13,812 bases of DNA from Desulfobulbaceae bacterium (GTDB taxonomy: Bacteria; Desulfobacterota; Desulfobulbia; Desulfobulbales; Desulfocapsaceae): positions 1 through 13,812 of the forward strand of contig JAMOMO010000041.1 of the NCBI GenBank assembly GCA_027067035.1, given 5' to 3'. Positions 7,765 through 13,812 of the stretch are shown one piece after another. How positions within the stretch are numbered: position 1 is the stretch's first letter; each line of letters starts with the position of its first letter. Both the position numbers and the translations under genes were made by a program. The notes beneath the pieces were generated by a model. The model saw only the letters and a list, made by a program, of their open reading frames with translations, was not told where the DNA came from and searched no databases.

Positions 7765-8645
7765 AGCAGGGAGAGACTTGCAAAAGAGAGGAGGATTCCC
7801 CAGCCCACAAGAGCTGCCGTCAGTTTCGGGGCAAAACCGGCACTCATGGCCATGGCCCCTGCCGTGACCATGGGGGGCATTCCCGCCTCAAAAACGGCAA
7901 TGCGTGCCGCCGGACCGCTGACTCCAAGGAGCTGACAGATGAGCAGGGCTGTGAAGGGGGCAATCAGCAGTTTCGCTGCAAGCCCGAAACAGAAGGGCAG
8001 GCCCTGGCCCGGAGCCAGTCTGATCTTCAGCTGCAGGCCTATGGCAAACATGACCACTGGTACCAGGGAAGATGCTATCAGTGCGAGGCTCTCTGCAACG
8101 GCAGGCTGCTGTAACGGTTTTGCCAGGACAAGTGCCACCATGAGTGCAAGAAACGGAGGAAAGGTCAGAACCTTTTTAAGGATTGCACCACCACTCTGGC
8201 GTTCCTGTCTGCTGTAGAGTGCCAGAACAAACGAGCCATAGGTGGCCAGGGATATGAACGATCCAAACTGGTCATAGATAATCCCGTAGGAAACCATTTC
8301 GGTGCCCCAGAATGCCTCGATCATGGGGATGCCGAGAAAAGAGGTGTTGCCCAGGGGAACGGTGAGGAGCAGAACCGCAGTAACTTCCCGTGACCAGTGA
8401 AACAGCCTGCTGCCGAGAAGTACCAGCAGGGCACCCAGTCCGGTCATCAGCCACGGCATCAGCAGCAGGATGAACAGGTCTGAGCTGAAGGAGAGTGTTG
8501 GTACCTGGCGCAGGATGAGGGCCGGAAGAGCTATCCAGATGACATAGAGATTCAGGGTGACCGGAGCATTGTCGTCAAAAACAGACAGGCGCTGCAGGGC
8601 CATTCCCGCAGTCAGACAGATAAAAATGAGGATGAAATTTTCCAT
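7749..8645 (-). CDS. AEC (auxin efflux carrier) family transporter
   Basis: A 298-residue, almost wholly hydrophobic inner-membrane protein with about ten predicted membrane segments in two groups around a short loop near residues 150-165 (YSRQERQSGGAILKK). The N-terminal MENFILIFICLTAGMALQRL, the central GNTSFLGIPMIEAFWG and the later MVTAGAMAMSAGF are typical of the AEC family. Bacterial AEC members carry small organic acids such as malate or malonate, or related compounds; the substrate here cannot be read from sequence. Length is normal. No good Shine-Dalgarno precedes the ATG at 8645, but no better start is visible. It converges on the RND gene, sharing a terminator, and is divergent from the DUF1737-type gene with a 99-base gap. 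Confidence 0.88.
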   Translation of the reverse strand: MENFILIFICLTAGMALQRLSVFDDNAPVTLNLYVIWIALPALILRQVPTLSFSSDLFILLLMPWLMTGLGALLVLLGSRLFHWSREVTAVLLLTVPLGNTSFLGIPMIEAFWGTEMVSYGIIYDQFGSFISLATYGSFVLALYSRQERQSGGAILKKVLTFPPFLALMVALVLAKPLQQPAVAESLALIASSLVPVVMFAIGLQLKIRLAPGQGLPFCFGLAAKLLIAPFTALLICQLLGVSGPAARIAVFEAGMPPMVTAGAMAMSAGFAPKLTAALVGWGILLSFASLSLLSLFL

Positions 8646-8722
8646 TTGTCAGGAGCCGTAAAAGCTATGGTATGGTGAAATCGGCTGTTGCCGGGAATCC
8701 CCGCCAGTTCCTTTCACCGTTG

Positions 8723-8728
8723 TATAAT
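8723..8728 (+). promoter_or_regulatory. candidate -10 element of the DUF1737-type gene
   Basis: A perfect TATAAT lies 16 bases before the ATG at 8745, so transcription would begin about ten bases before the start codon. No recognisable -35 is found 16-18 bases upstream, where the bases are GC-rich, so this is only half a promoter. The 99-base gap must also hold the promoter of the divergent AEC gene, which I could not pick out. Confidence 0.35.
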
Positions 8729-8744
8729 TTGCATATAGTATGAC

Positions 8745-8918
8745 ATGTATAAAATAGTTAAGAGCGATTCGCTTCAAAAACTTGAGATTGAGGTGCAGAG
8801 ATATCTGAAAAACGGCTGGTCCGTTTCGGGTGGTGTCACCATTGTTCCCGAATCCGGTTATCTTCAGGTGGTGGTGAATTCGATGAAAATTGACCTCCAT
8901 AAAAAAAGGCGGAGCTGA
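8745..8918 (+). CDS. small DUF1737-type protein (57 residues)
   Basis: A short frame beginning MYKIVKSDSLQKLEIEVQRY and continuing through NGWSVSGGVTIVPESGYLQV to a Lys/Arg-rich end (HKKRRS). The pattern of Y-K-I-V, a Leu/Glu-rich helix, then GW..-GG and a Gln-containing strand is that of the DUF1737 family, short bacterial proteins of unknown function and normally this size. A TAG lies three codons upstream in frame, so the ATG at 8745 is the only ATG start available. It has no Shine-Dalgarno, and the TATAAT at 8723 suggests a very short leader. The protein lacks a signal peptide and membrane segment, so it should be cytoplasmic. It is divergent from the AEC gene. Function is unknown. Confidence 0.72.
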   Translation: MYKIVKSDSLQKLEIEVQRYLKNGWSVSGGVTIVPESGYLQVVVNSMKIDLHKKRRS

Positions 8919-9204
8919 AGAGTCTGCTCTCTGCCGTATTTCGCCCCCTCTCCCCCCGCGTGTTCTTCTCTTTGTATCCGAAAGTTCTCCCCCCCTCCAA
9001 CTGTGATGCTCTGGAAAAAGGACAGGTTTTCTGAAAACCGTGCTTTTTTCAGCGTATGGGACAGATATAACAAAGGTGTTATTGATGGCCGGAATGAATA
9101 AAAATTCTTTCAGGCAGCGCAGGGAAGCGCACCGGGCAGCCACAGAGGCTGCCCGGGAGATGGGCTCAGCAGAAAACTGTTGCTGGGATTTGCTGCAGCT
9201 CTTC
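8919..9204. other. non-coding gap with pyrimidine tracts between two convergent genes
   Basis: No credible gene. Bases 8940-9000 are pyrimidine-rich on the plus strand, with C-runs of five, six and seven. At 9025-9039, GGTTTT pairs with AAAACC and a T6 run (9044-9049) follows, a weak candidate terminator for the DUF1737-type gene. A strong palindrome at 9132-9156 is listed separately. Confidence 0.5.
9132..9156 (-). terminator. strong GC hairpin after the outer-membrane protein gene
   Basis: A perfect 10-bp stem, CCGGGCAGCC (9132-9141) with GGCTGCCCGG (9147-9156), around a 5-base ACAGA loop. It lies 48 bases beyond the stop of the minus-strand outer-membrane protein gene. On that strand a second small hairpin (GCGC/GCGC) and then a TTTTT run (about 9100-9104) follow about 30 bases later, so termination is likely but the layout is not canonical. 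Confidence 0.5.
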
Positions 9205-9729
9205 TTAAAAGAGGTGAAATTTCAGACCGATATTTGCGGTGATACCGCTGGCATCAATGTCTTCTCCGGAAACGTCCTCCAGGTCACTGAAGCGATAAAG
9301 AAACTCCCCGAAAAGTTTGATAAAGGAACTGCCCAGTTCAATATCCACTCCGGCACCAAGGTAGCCACCGAATTCGGAGTCAATGTCCAGACGTTCTGAA
9401 TCCACATAGTTATAAGAGACGCCGCCAAGTACATAGGGGTCGACCTGGGCCTCTGTCAGCAGGTGAATCTGTGCACCGAAGTCAAAGGGGATCACCTTGA
9501 CACTGTCCGTTTCCCAGTCACTGTCACCGAAATAATGGGCCCTGCCGTCCAGCCTGATGTTATCAATGATGATCGGCAGGCTGATTCCCACACCGGCCCC
9601 CCAGGTGCCGTCAGCATCGCCCTGGTCCCAGTAACTCCCGAAACCGTAAAGATCAATGGCCGCTGCCTGGCTGCTGTAACATAAAAGGCAGAGCAGCAGT
9701 GTTGCAAAGAGGGTCTTCATTTTATTCAT
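9205..9729 (-). CDS. small outer-membrane beta-barrel protein
   Basis: A 174-residue protein with a clear signal peptide (MNKMKTLFATLLLCLLCYSS, cleavage near QAAA-ID). The mature part of about 150 residues is a series of alternating amphipathic strands with aromatic girdles and ends in KFHLF, the C-terminal phenylalanine expected for insertion by the Bam machinery. Repeated short patterns such as GTWGAGVGISLPI, DPYVLGGVSYNYV and GGYLGAGVDIELG resemble the eight-stranded OmpA/OmpX-like barrels grouped as outer membrane beta-barrel domain proteins. No OmpA peptidoglycan-binding domain follows. Function is unknown; a structural or permeability role is plausible. AAGGAGAGAAGG directly precedes the ATG at 9729; a second in-frame ATG at 9720 is almost as well placed. 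The gene is divergent from mgtE across a 471-base gap. Confidence 0.82.
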   Translation of the reverse strand: MNKMKTLFATLLLCLLCYSSQAAAIDLYGFGSYWDQGDADGTWGAGVGISLPIIIDNIRLDGRAHYFGDSDWETDSVKVIPFDFGAQIHLLTEAQVDPYVLGGVSYNYVDSERLDIDSEFGGYLGAGVDIELGSSFIKLFGEFLYRFSDLEDVSGEDIDASGITANIGLKFHLF

Positions 9730-9818
9730 CCTTCTCTCCTTGTTTCCTGATGGATTGGTGTGTTTTTGTCCTGCGGCTTCATGGAGGGGATTCTTTTTCC
9801 ATGGAGTCAGGCTTCTGA

Positions 9819-9841
9819 TTAATAAAGCATTGTTTAATAAA
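9819..9841. repeat. pair of direct 8-bp AT-rich repeats upstream of the outer-membrane protein gene
   Basis: TTAATAAA occurs at 9819-9826 and 9834-9841, 15 bases start to start, about 90 bases upstream of the outer-membrane protein start. The surrounding 9817-9860 is the most AT-rich part of the gap and is the likely promoter zone of that gene on the minus strand, but no convincing -35/-10 pair could be fixed. Confidence 0.3.
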
Positions 9842-9942
9842 TATCCTTTTTAAAACAAGGAAAAAGAGCAGCTCCGGGATGATGAATGTCACCGCGGGCA
9901 TCTTGGAGGGAAGTGTTTTACTGAAAAGAGAAAAACAGCCGT

Positions 9943-9971
9943 TTGACAGCAGGCCTCAGGCGTTGTACCCT
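9943..9971 (+). promoter_or_regulatory. candidate sigma-70 promoter of mgtE
   Basis: A consensus TTGACA (9943-9948), a 17-base spacer, then TACCCT (9966-9971), a poor -10 sharing three of six bases with TATAAT. If used, the transcript would carry a leader of about 220 bases before mgtE. The weak -10 makes this tentative. Confidence 0.3.
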
Positions 9972-9978
9972 TGAACTG

Positions 9979-10200
9979 TTTGAAGATGAGGGAACCGTGA
10001 ACGGTTTCTGGTCAATTGAAGCAAATTGAAGAAGGATTTTTACCAACAGCAATGGACAAAACGAAAACACATCATCAGGACAAGGACGACCCGGGATCGA
10101 GTGGTCGTAACGCTCAGAGAGAGGTGGTCGCAGACTCGGTTTTCTAATATGTCCGGCTTGCCTCTGACAGAAATCTGAAAATGATTTACAGGGGTAAGGC
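9979..10200 (+). promoter_or_regulatory. mgtE 5' leader with palindrome, hairpin and possible micro-ORF
   Basis: The leader has a compact palindrome, AACCGT-GA-ACGGTT (9993-10006), and a 6-bp stem, ACGACC (10086-10091) with GGTCGT (10103-10108). A 31-codon micro-ORF runs from the ATG at 10052 to the TAA at 10145-10147, beginning MDKTKTHHQDKDDPG. The only ribosome-site-like bases, AAGGA (10032-10036), are 15 bases before that ATG, which is too far for a confident call; the frame also contains a TTG at 10016. I looked for and did not see the conserved blocks of the M-box magnesium riboswitch. That this leader senses magnesium is a hypothesis only. Confidence 0.25.
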
Positions 10201-11580
10201 ATGAATACGCAAATCACTCCGGCAGCCCTTCTGGCTTTGTCGGAAAGTTCACAAAATCAGACAATCCGCTCCTTTCTTTCCGGGAGCCATTCAGTGGAAG
10301 TGGCAGAGACTGTTTCATCTCTTCCGGTTCAGGAGGCGTGGAATGTGCTGTCACTGGCAAGCCCTTCCCTTGCCGCCGAAATATTCTCACAGTTTGATCT
10401 GCCGTATCAGGTGGCCATGATGGACTGTCTTTCCAGAAGAGATGCTGTGCAGCTCATTTCCGCAATGGCGCCTGATGATCGGGCACTGCTCTTTAAAAGG
10501 CTCCCTGCGGAAAAGCGGGATATGGTCCTGCCCGCCCTGGCTCAGGCTGAAAGGGAGGATATCAGAGCACTGACCTCCTACGATTCTGATAGTGCGGGCG
10601 CGGTGATGACATCCGATTATGCAACATTGTCACCGGGTATGCGGGTCTCTCAGGCAATTGAACATCTCCGCCATGTCGCTCCTGACAAGGAAACCATTTA
10701 CTACGCCTATGTTCTCGGCAGCCAGAGAATGCTGGTTGGTTTTGTGTCCCTGAAAGATCTGATTCTTGCCAGTCCATCTGCCCGCATAGAAGAGATAATG
10801 CATCGGGAGGTGATTTCAACCCGCGTTGATGACGATCAGGAAGAAGCGGCCAGAACCATCCAGAAGTACGACCTGATTGCTCTTCCGGTTGTCAATGAAG
10901 ATGGGGCACTGGTCGGCATTATCACCCATGATGATGCCATAGATATCATCACCCGGGAGCATACGGAAGACATTGAGAAGTTCATGGCCATTTCGGGAAG
11001 CCATGAAACAGGCGTCTATCTGAGTACCCCGGCCCTGGTACATTTTAAAAACAGAGCCTCCTGGATAGTCGGGCTTGCCGCTCTGGGGCTGGTTTCCGGG
11101 GTGATTATCCATCGCTTTGAGGCCACTCTCAGCAATATGATCATTCTTGCCCTGTATATGCCCATGGTGGCGGACACCGGAGGCAACACGGGAAGTCAGG
11201 CTGCAACGGTGGTTGTACGGGCATTGGCCCTGCGGGAAATCAGGCCCGGAGATTTTCTGAAGGTTATATTCAAGGAGCTGAAAATATCCCTGCTTCTGGC
11301 GTGTATTCTCGGGGTCTTGTCCTGGGGCAAGGTGATGTATCTGTCCCATGATACCGTGATTCCGCTGGGGGTCTCACTGTCAAGAATAGGTCTTGCCATC
11401 GCCGTTGCCCTGTCACTGCAGGTGGTAACAGCCACCCTGACAGGAGCAATACTTCCCATTGCAGCGGCAAAATTCAAGCTGGACCCTGCAGTGGTTGCCA
11501 GTCCTGCTCTGACAACCGTGGTGGATATAACAGGGCTGCTGATCTACTTCATGACGGCCAGGCTGATTCTCGGGGTGTGA
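10201..11580 (+). CDS. mgtE: MgtE-type magnesium channel/transporter
   Basis: A 459-residue inner-membrane Mg2+ channel, normal length for MgtE. Domains in order: the cytosolic superhelical MgtE N domain (about 20-130, with MAPDDRALLFKRLP near 89), a tandem CBS pair (about 131-253; entry DSAGAVMTSDY, exit LPVVNEDGALVGIITHDD), a connecting plug helix (about 254-280), and five membrane helices (about 286-459). The transmembrane signature PMVADTGGNTGSQAATVVVR begins at 321, and LDPAVVASPALTTVVDITGL ends with D442, matching the pore aspartate that binds Mg2+ in the Thermus homologue. In the family the CBS and N domains bind cytosolic Mg2+ and close the channel. The start is firm: AGGGG (10190-10194) sits 6 bases before the ATG. 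The gene is alone on its strand, is divergent from the outer-membrane protein gene, and converges on the binding-protein gene. Confidence 0.95.
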   Translation: MNTQITPAALLALSESSQNQTIRSFLSGSHSVEVAETVSSLPVQEAWNVLSLASPSLAAEIFSQFDLPYQVAMMDCLSRRDAVQLISAMAPDDRALLFKRLPAEKRDMVLPALAQAEREDIRALTSYDSDSAGAVMTSDYATLSPGMRVSQAIEHLRHVAPDKETIYYAYVLGSQRMLVGFVSLKDLILASPSARIEEIMHREVISTRVDDDQEEAARTIQKYDLIALPVVNEDGALVGIITHDDAIDIITREHTEDIEKFMAISGSHETGVYLSTPALVHFKNRASWIVGLAALGLVSGVIIHRFEATLSNMIILALYMPMVADTGGNTGSQAATVVVRALALREIRPGDFLKVIFKELKISLLLACILGVLSWGKVMYLSHDTVIPLGVSLSRIGLAIAVALSLQVVTATLTGAILPIAAAKFKLDPAVVASPALTTVVDITGLLIYFMTARLILGV

Positions 11581-11581
11581 T

Positions 11582-11603
11582 GCTGACAGGCGGGCGGGTC
11601 AGC
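11582..11603. terminator. short hairpin between convergent mgtE and binding-protein genes
   Basis: GCTGAC (11582-11587) pairs with GTCAGC (11598-11603) around a GC-rich 10-base loop. It overlaps the stop codon of the minus-strand gene and begins just after the mgtE stop. Neither strand has a T-run after it, so it is a weak candidate for terminating either transcript. Confidence 0.3.
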
Positions 11604-12450
11604 GGTATCGGTTGAGGATTGTTGCCATGGTTCCGTCCTGTTTCATGAGTCTGATTTCCGTGTCCAGCATGTGGCGGACGGGGCGGGGGACCCGCCTGCT
11701 GTAGGCGATGAAGTGGTCGTACTCCTCCACGCTTCTGCTGAGAATAACCTCATCACTCCAGCCGTTCTTTTTGATAATGTAGGCAAGGCCGAGGTCATGG
11801 TAGAAGAGAAGATCTCCTCTGCCCGCCAGCAGCATCTGCACGGCCGTGGTGGGTGACAGGGCGAGGGTGTATTTGATCTCAGGGGTGCTGAGCAGCATCC
11901 TGGCTGTCTTGGTTCCCTGGACGGCAATGACCAGCCTGTTCTTCAGGTCCGCAAAGGAGTGGTACCTGAACGGATATCCGGCACGGCGTGCCAGCACCGA
12001 GCGTACGGTGTAGAGGGGTTCTTCGGAAAAGAAATAGTGCTGGAGCCGTCTTCTGTTTTTTGCCATACCCACCACAATATCGAGCTTGCCGTTCTCCAGA
12101 TATGCCTGGGTCCTCTGCCAGGGGAGAAACGGATTGCCTTCAGGATAGGTGATGCGGACAGCCTTGTTCTTCAGACGCCTGTTTAATTCAATGATGATGT
12201 CGCAGCAGATGCCGCCATGGCTGTCGCGGCCCGGATTCTCGATAAATTTTGGTGTACTTTCCTGGAAGGCTGTTTTCAGCAGTGTCTCAGAAACAGCGGG
12301 GCCGGCATGAAAAAGGACAGTTGAGAGCAGGATGCTGATGCCGAGAATCCTGATGCCCCCCTTTCTGCGCACAGGGGTGGGGGCGGCAATGACAGGGGTG
12401 ACGGTATCGGAACGGAGAAGTGTGATAAGGAAATAATAACAGAGATACAT
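11599..12450 (-). CDS. periplasmic solute-binding protein, amino-acid type (SBP_bac_3-like), orphan
   Basis: A 283-residue protein matching the small type-2 periplasmic binding proteins of polar amino acid transporters: GGICCDIIIELNRRL near 78, LENGKLDIVVGMAKNRRR near 117, YFFSEEPLYTVRSVL near 138, and the C-terminal IRLMKQDGTMATILNRY. No permease or ATPase is adjacent, so it may be a sensor or scavenging protein, or may serve a transporter elsewhere; the ligand is unknown. The start is uncertain. The ATG at 12450 lacks a Shine-Dalgarno and gives 26 extra residues (MYLCYYFLITLL...) before what looks like a normal signal peptide, VRRKGGIRILGISILLSTV, cleaved near AVS-E. The GTG at 12372 would start exactly there but also lacks a ribosome site. 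A TTGACA-type promoter abuts the ATG. It converges on mgtE. Confidence 0.8.
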   Translation of the reverse strand: MYLCYYFLITLLRSDTVTPVIAAPTPVRRKGGIRILGISILLSTVLFHAGPAVSETLLKTAFQESTPKFIENPGRDSHGGICCDIIIELNRRLKNKAVRITYPEGNPFLPWQRTQAYLENGKLDIVVGMAKNRRRLQHYFFSEEPLYTVRSVLARRAGYPFRYHSFADLKNRLVIAVQGTKTARMLLSTPEIKYTLALSPTTAVQMLLAGRGDLLFYHDLGLAYIIKKNGWSDEVILSRSVEEYDHFIAYSRRVPRPVRHMLDTEIRLMKQDGTMATILNRYR

Positions 12451-12456
12451 ACCCTT

Positions 12457-12484
12457 AGTGTATTGATTCGGAAGGAGATGTCAA
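12457..12484 (-). promoter_or_regulatory. candidate sigma-70 promoter of the binding-protein gene
   Basis: On the minus strand a perfect TTGACA (12484-12479), a 16-base spacer and TACACT (12462-12457, four of six bases of TATAAT) lie directly upstream of the gene. Transcription would begin at or within a base or two of the ATG at 12450, implying either a leaderless message or a downstream true start such as the GTG at 12372. Confidence 0.4.
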
Positions 12485-12584
12485 ATCTATTCTTTTACCG
12501 GAACCCGTGAGCGTGTATCACGGATTCTGCTTTATGGACATCTTTTCCGCACCGGGGCGTGCTGTATGCTCTCTGTAAGGCTTC

Positions 12585-13812
12585 TCAGGGAGCGGGTTTG
12601 ATGGTGATACGACCGTCAGTGGCAGCCGGATTCAGCTGCCCTGTCCGGTCAAGATATTCCACCAGAATAGAGTAGATACTTGTGTAGGTGTTCAGCCTGT
12701 CCGTGCCGTACTGCGGAAACCAGTAGTAATTATCACCACCCTGCTGTGCCAGATAGGCATTTCCGGCAATGCGGTATGTTTTTTCAGCTTCAAGGGGAAT
12801 GAATTTTCCATCCCTGTTTTTAACTGAGACTTCAGAGACCCTCTGCCCCGGCCGGGTAAGCACCCACTGCTCCCCCTGTTCTTCAATCAGCTGTGGCCGG
12901 GCGGTCGGGTCGATTGTCAGGCGTATTCCCGCCACCTGCAGGAATCCCCCGTGTCCCAGCGATGCAGCGGAGTGTTCCAGTATTTCCAGGATTCTTTTTC
13001 CCTTCAGAGAGACCAGAAAAATATCATTGTCAAATTCATCTATCTCGCGCAGCCTGGTATTGCTTATGTCTCCAGGCGGGTAGGTGCTGTTTCCGCGGAA
13101 TGCGCCTCCGTTGTTGAGAACCAGGTCAACGGAGAATTTCTCCAGGATGATGTCGTTGATCATGTCAGCCAGTGAGGACTCTCCATTGCGCAGTGTTGAT
13201 TTTTCGAGGCTCCAGGGCTGATCCGTGCTGCCAAGGATGATGCTTTTGGGGAGTTTGTCTGTGTAGCCCCGGAGTTTTGCAGCAATGTCCTTTGATTCGG
13301 GAATGGCGGCCGTGACCGGAATCAGCCGGTATTCTGCTGTATCGGGAATGAGTTTATTGTTGGTGTCACACTGGACGCTGAGGACGGTGACAGCTGTGCC
13401 TTTTTCTCCACCGTTGACGATAAGGGTGTCTCCAACACGTTCAAGATCAGGAAGATACTCATGGGAGTGACCGCCAAAGAGTATATCGATGCCGGGAACT
13501 TCAGCTGCAAGCTTTCGGTCAAGGTCGGTACCAAGGTGAGTGAGTGCCACTATGACATCAACTCCCAGGCCCCTCAGTTTCCGGACCATCTTTCCGGCTA
13601 CGGCCGAGGGGCTTCCTGTGAGGCTGATGCTGCCGCTCCGTGTCACGTGGGGGAATTCCGGAGTCATCAGGGAAAAAAATCCTATCTTTACCGGCCCGTC
13701 CCCGTGAATGAAAAAGGGTCGGCAGGAGCCTTCAAGGGCGGTATGCTCCACGTTGAGGTCAGTGCAGAGGGGAGTGAAGTCTGTGTCTTCCAGGGCCTCT
13801 CCGAGAATTCCG
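12585..13812 (-). CDS. UshA-type 5'-nucleotidase / metallophosphoesterase, lacking its N-terminus (runs off right edge)
   Basis: The frame continues to the right edge with no stop; its first full codon is at 13811-13809 (GILGEALEDTDFTPLCTDLN...). A GTG at 13751 is internal, not the start. The visible 408 residues hold the end of the metallophosphoesterase domain, with VIVALTHLG and the metal-binding GGHSHEYL (near 13460). After it comes the 5'-nucleotidase C-terminal domain: NGGAFRGN (usual form NGGGIRG), EIDEFDNDIFLVSLKGKRIL, VAGIRLTID, and the substrate-clamp region NAYLAQQGGDNYYWF. Family members are periplasmic, use two metal ions and hydrolyse nucleotides or cyclic nucleotides to nucleosides and phosphate. 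The N-terminal D-x-H and N-H-E motifs and any signal peptide lie outside the window. It is followed after 134 bases by the binding-protein gene on the same strand, which appears to have its own promoter. Confidence 0.9.
   Translation of the reverse strand, partial: GILGEALEDTDFTPLCTDLNVEHTALEGSCRPFFIHGDGPVKIGFFSLMTPEFPHVTRSGSISLTGSPSAVAGKMVRKLRGLGVDVIVALTHLGTDLDRKLAAEVPGIDILFGGHSHEYLPDLERVGDTLIVNGGEKGTAVTVLSVQCDTNNKLIPDTAEYRLIPVTAAIPESKDIAAKLRGYTDKLPKSIILGSTDQPWSLEKSTLRNGESSLADMINDIILEKFSVDLVLNNGGAFRGNSTYPPGDISNTRLREIDEFDNDIFLVSLKGKRILEILEHSAASLGHGGFLQVAGIRLTIDPTARPQLIEEQGEQWVLTRPGQRVSEVSVKNRDGKFIPLEAEKTYRIAGNAYLAQQGGDNYYWFPQYGTDRLNTYTSIYSILVEYLDRTGQLNPAATDGRITIKPAP

Noticed and set aside
8649..9143. 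164-codon minus-strand frame between the AEC and outer-membrane protein genes
   Set aside because: It is antisense to the DUF1737-type gene and crosses a strong hairpin and C-tracts; no recognisable protein features.
9040..9399. 119-codon plus-strand frame overlapping the outer-membrane protein gene
   Set aside because: It crosses the 9132-9156 hairpin and runs antisense into the beta-barrel gene, whose signal peptide and C-terminal Phe are convincing.
9842..10200. M-box magnesium riboswitch before mgtE
   Set aside because: The conserved blocks and multi-helix layout of the M-box were not visible by eye; a covariance-model search would settle it.
10816..11349. 177-codon minus-strand frame inside mgtE
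   Set aside because: Antisense shadow of the CBS and transmembrane parts of MgtE.
13749..13751. GTG as start of the 5'-nucleotidase
   Set aside because: The frame continues upstream to the window edge with family-like sequence, and the catalytic N-terminal motifs are missing, so the true start lies outside.
1..13812. CRISPR array, insertion sequence, tRNA or other mobile signature
   Set aside because: No regularly spaced repeats, no transposase or integrase frame, no tRNA cloverleaf and no flanking target duplications were seen.

Overview
The window reads as an ordinary chromosomal stretch of a Gram-negative bacterium with an outer membrane, most likely a sulfate-reducer-type Desulfobacterota (Desulfobulbales-like). 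This placement is inference. It rests on the outer-membrane efflux machinery, a B12-binding radical SAM protein of a kind I associate with Geobacter and Desulfo-type genomes, and the style of the RND pump. I see no rRNA, tRNA, insertion sequence, integrase, CRISPR array or phage gene.

Layout from left to right: the 5' end of a B12-binding radical SAM gene (minus, runs off the left edge) is divergent from a secreted or membrane Tim44-like protein (plus). After an intergenic block carrying two nested inverted repeats comes a three-gene plus-strand tripartite efflux unit: TolC-type outer-membrane channel, lipoprotein periplasmic adaptor, and a 1017-residue RND inner-membrane pump. This is the main functional module: the pump takes up substrate, the adaptor bridges the periplasm, and the TolC protein passes the substrate through the outer membrane. 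No regulator is encoded next to it.

The pump gene converges on an AEC (auxin efflux carrier) family permease (minus) through a hairpin terminator. A 57-residue DUF1737-type protein (plus) is divergent from the permease. Next come a small outer-membrane beta-barrel protein (minus) and a divergent MgtE-type magnesium channel (plus) with a long upstream leader. MgtE converges on an orphan periplasmic solute-binding protein of the amino-acid type (minus). The window ends inside a UshA-type 5'-nucleotidase/metallophosphoesterase (minus) whose N-terminus lies beyond the right edge.

The genes are mostly independent envelope, transport and periplasmic functions; only the efflux trio forms a clear operon. 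I found no convincing new multi-gene system. The observations most worth checking are the nested repeat after the Tim44-like gene, the structured mgtE leader with a possible acidic/proline micro-ORF, and the promoter of the orphan binding protein, which would make a leaderless transcript unless the start is downstream of the first ATG.
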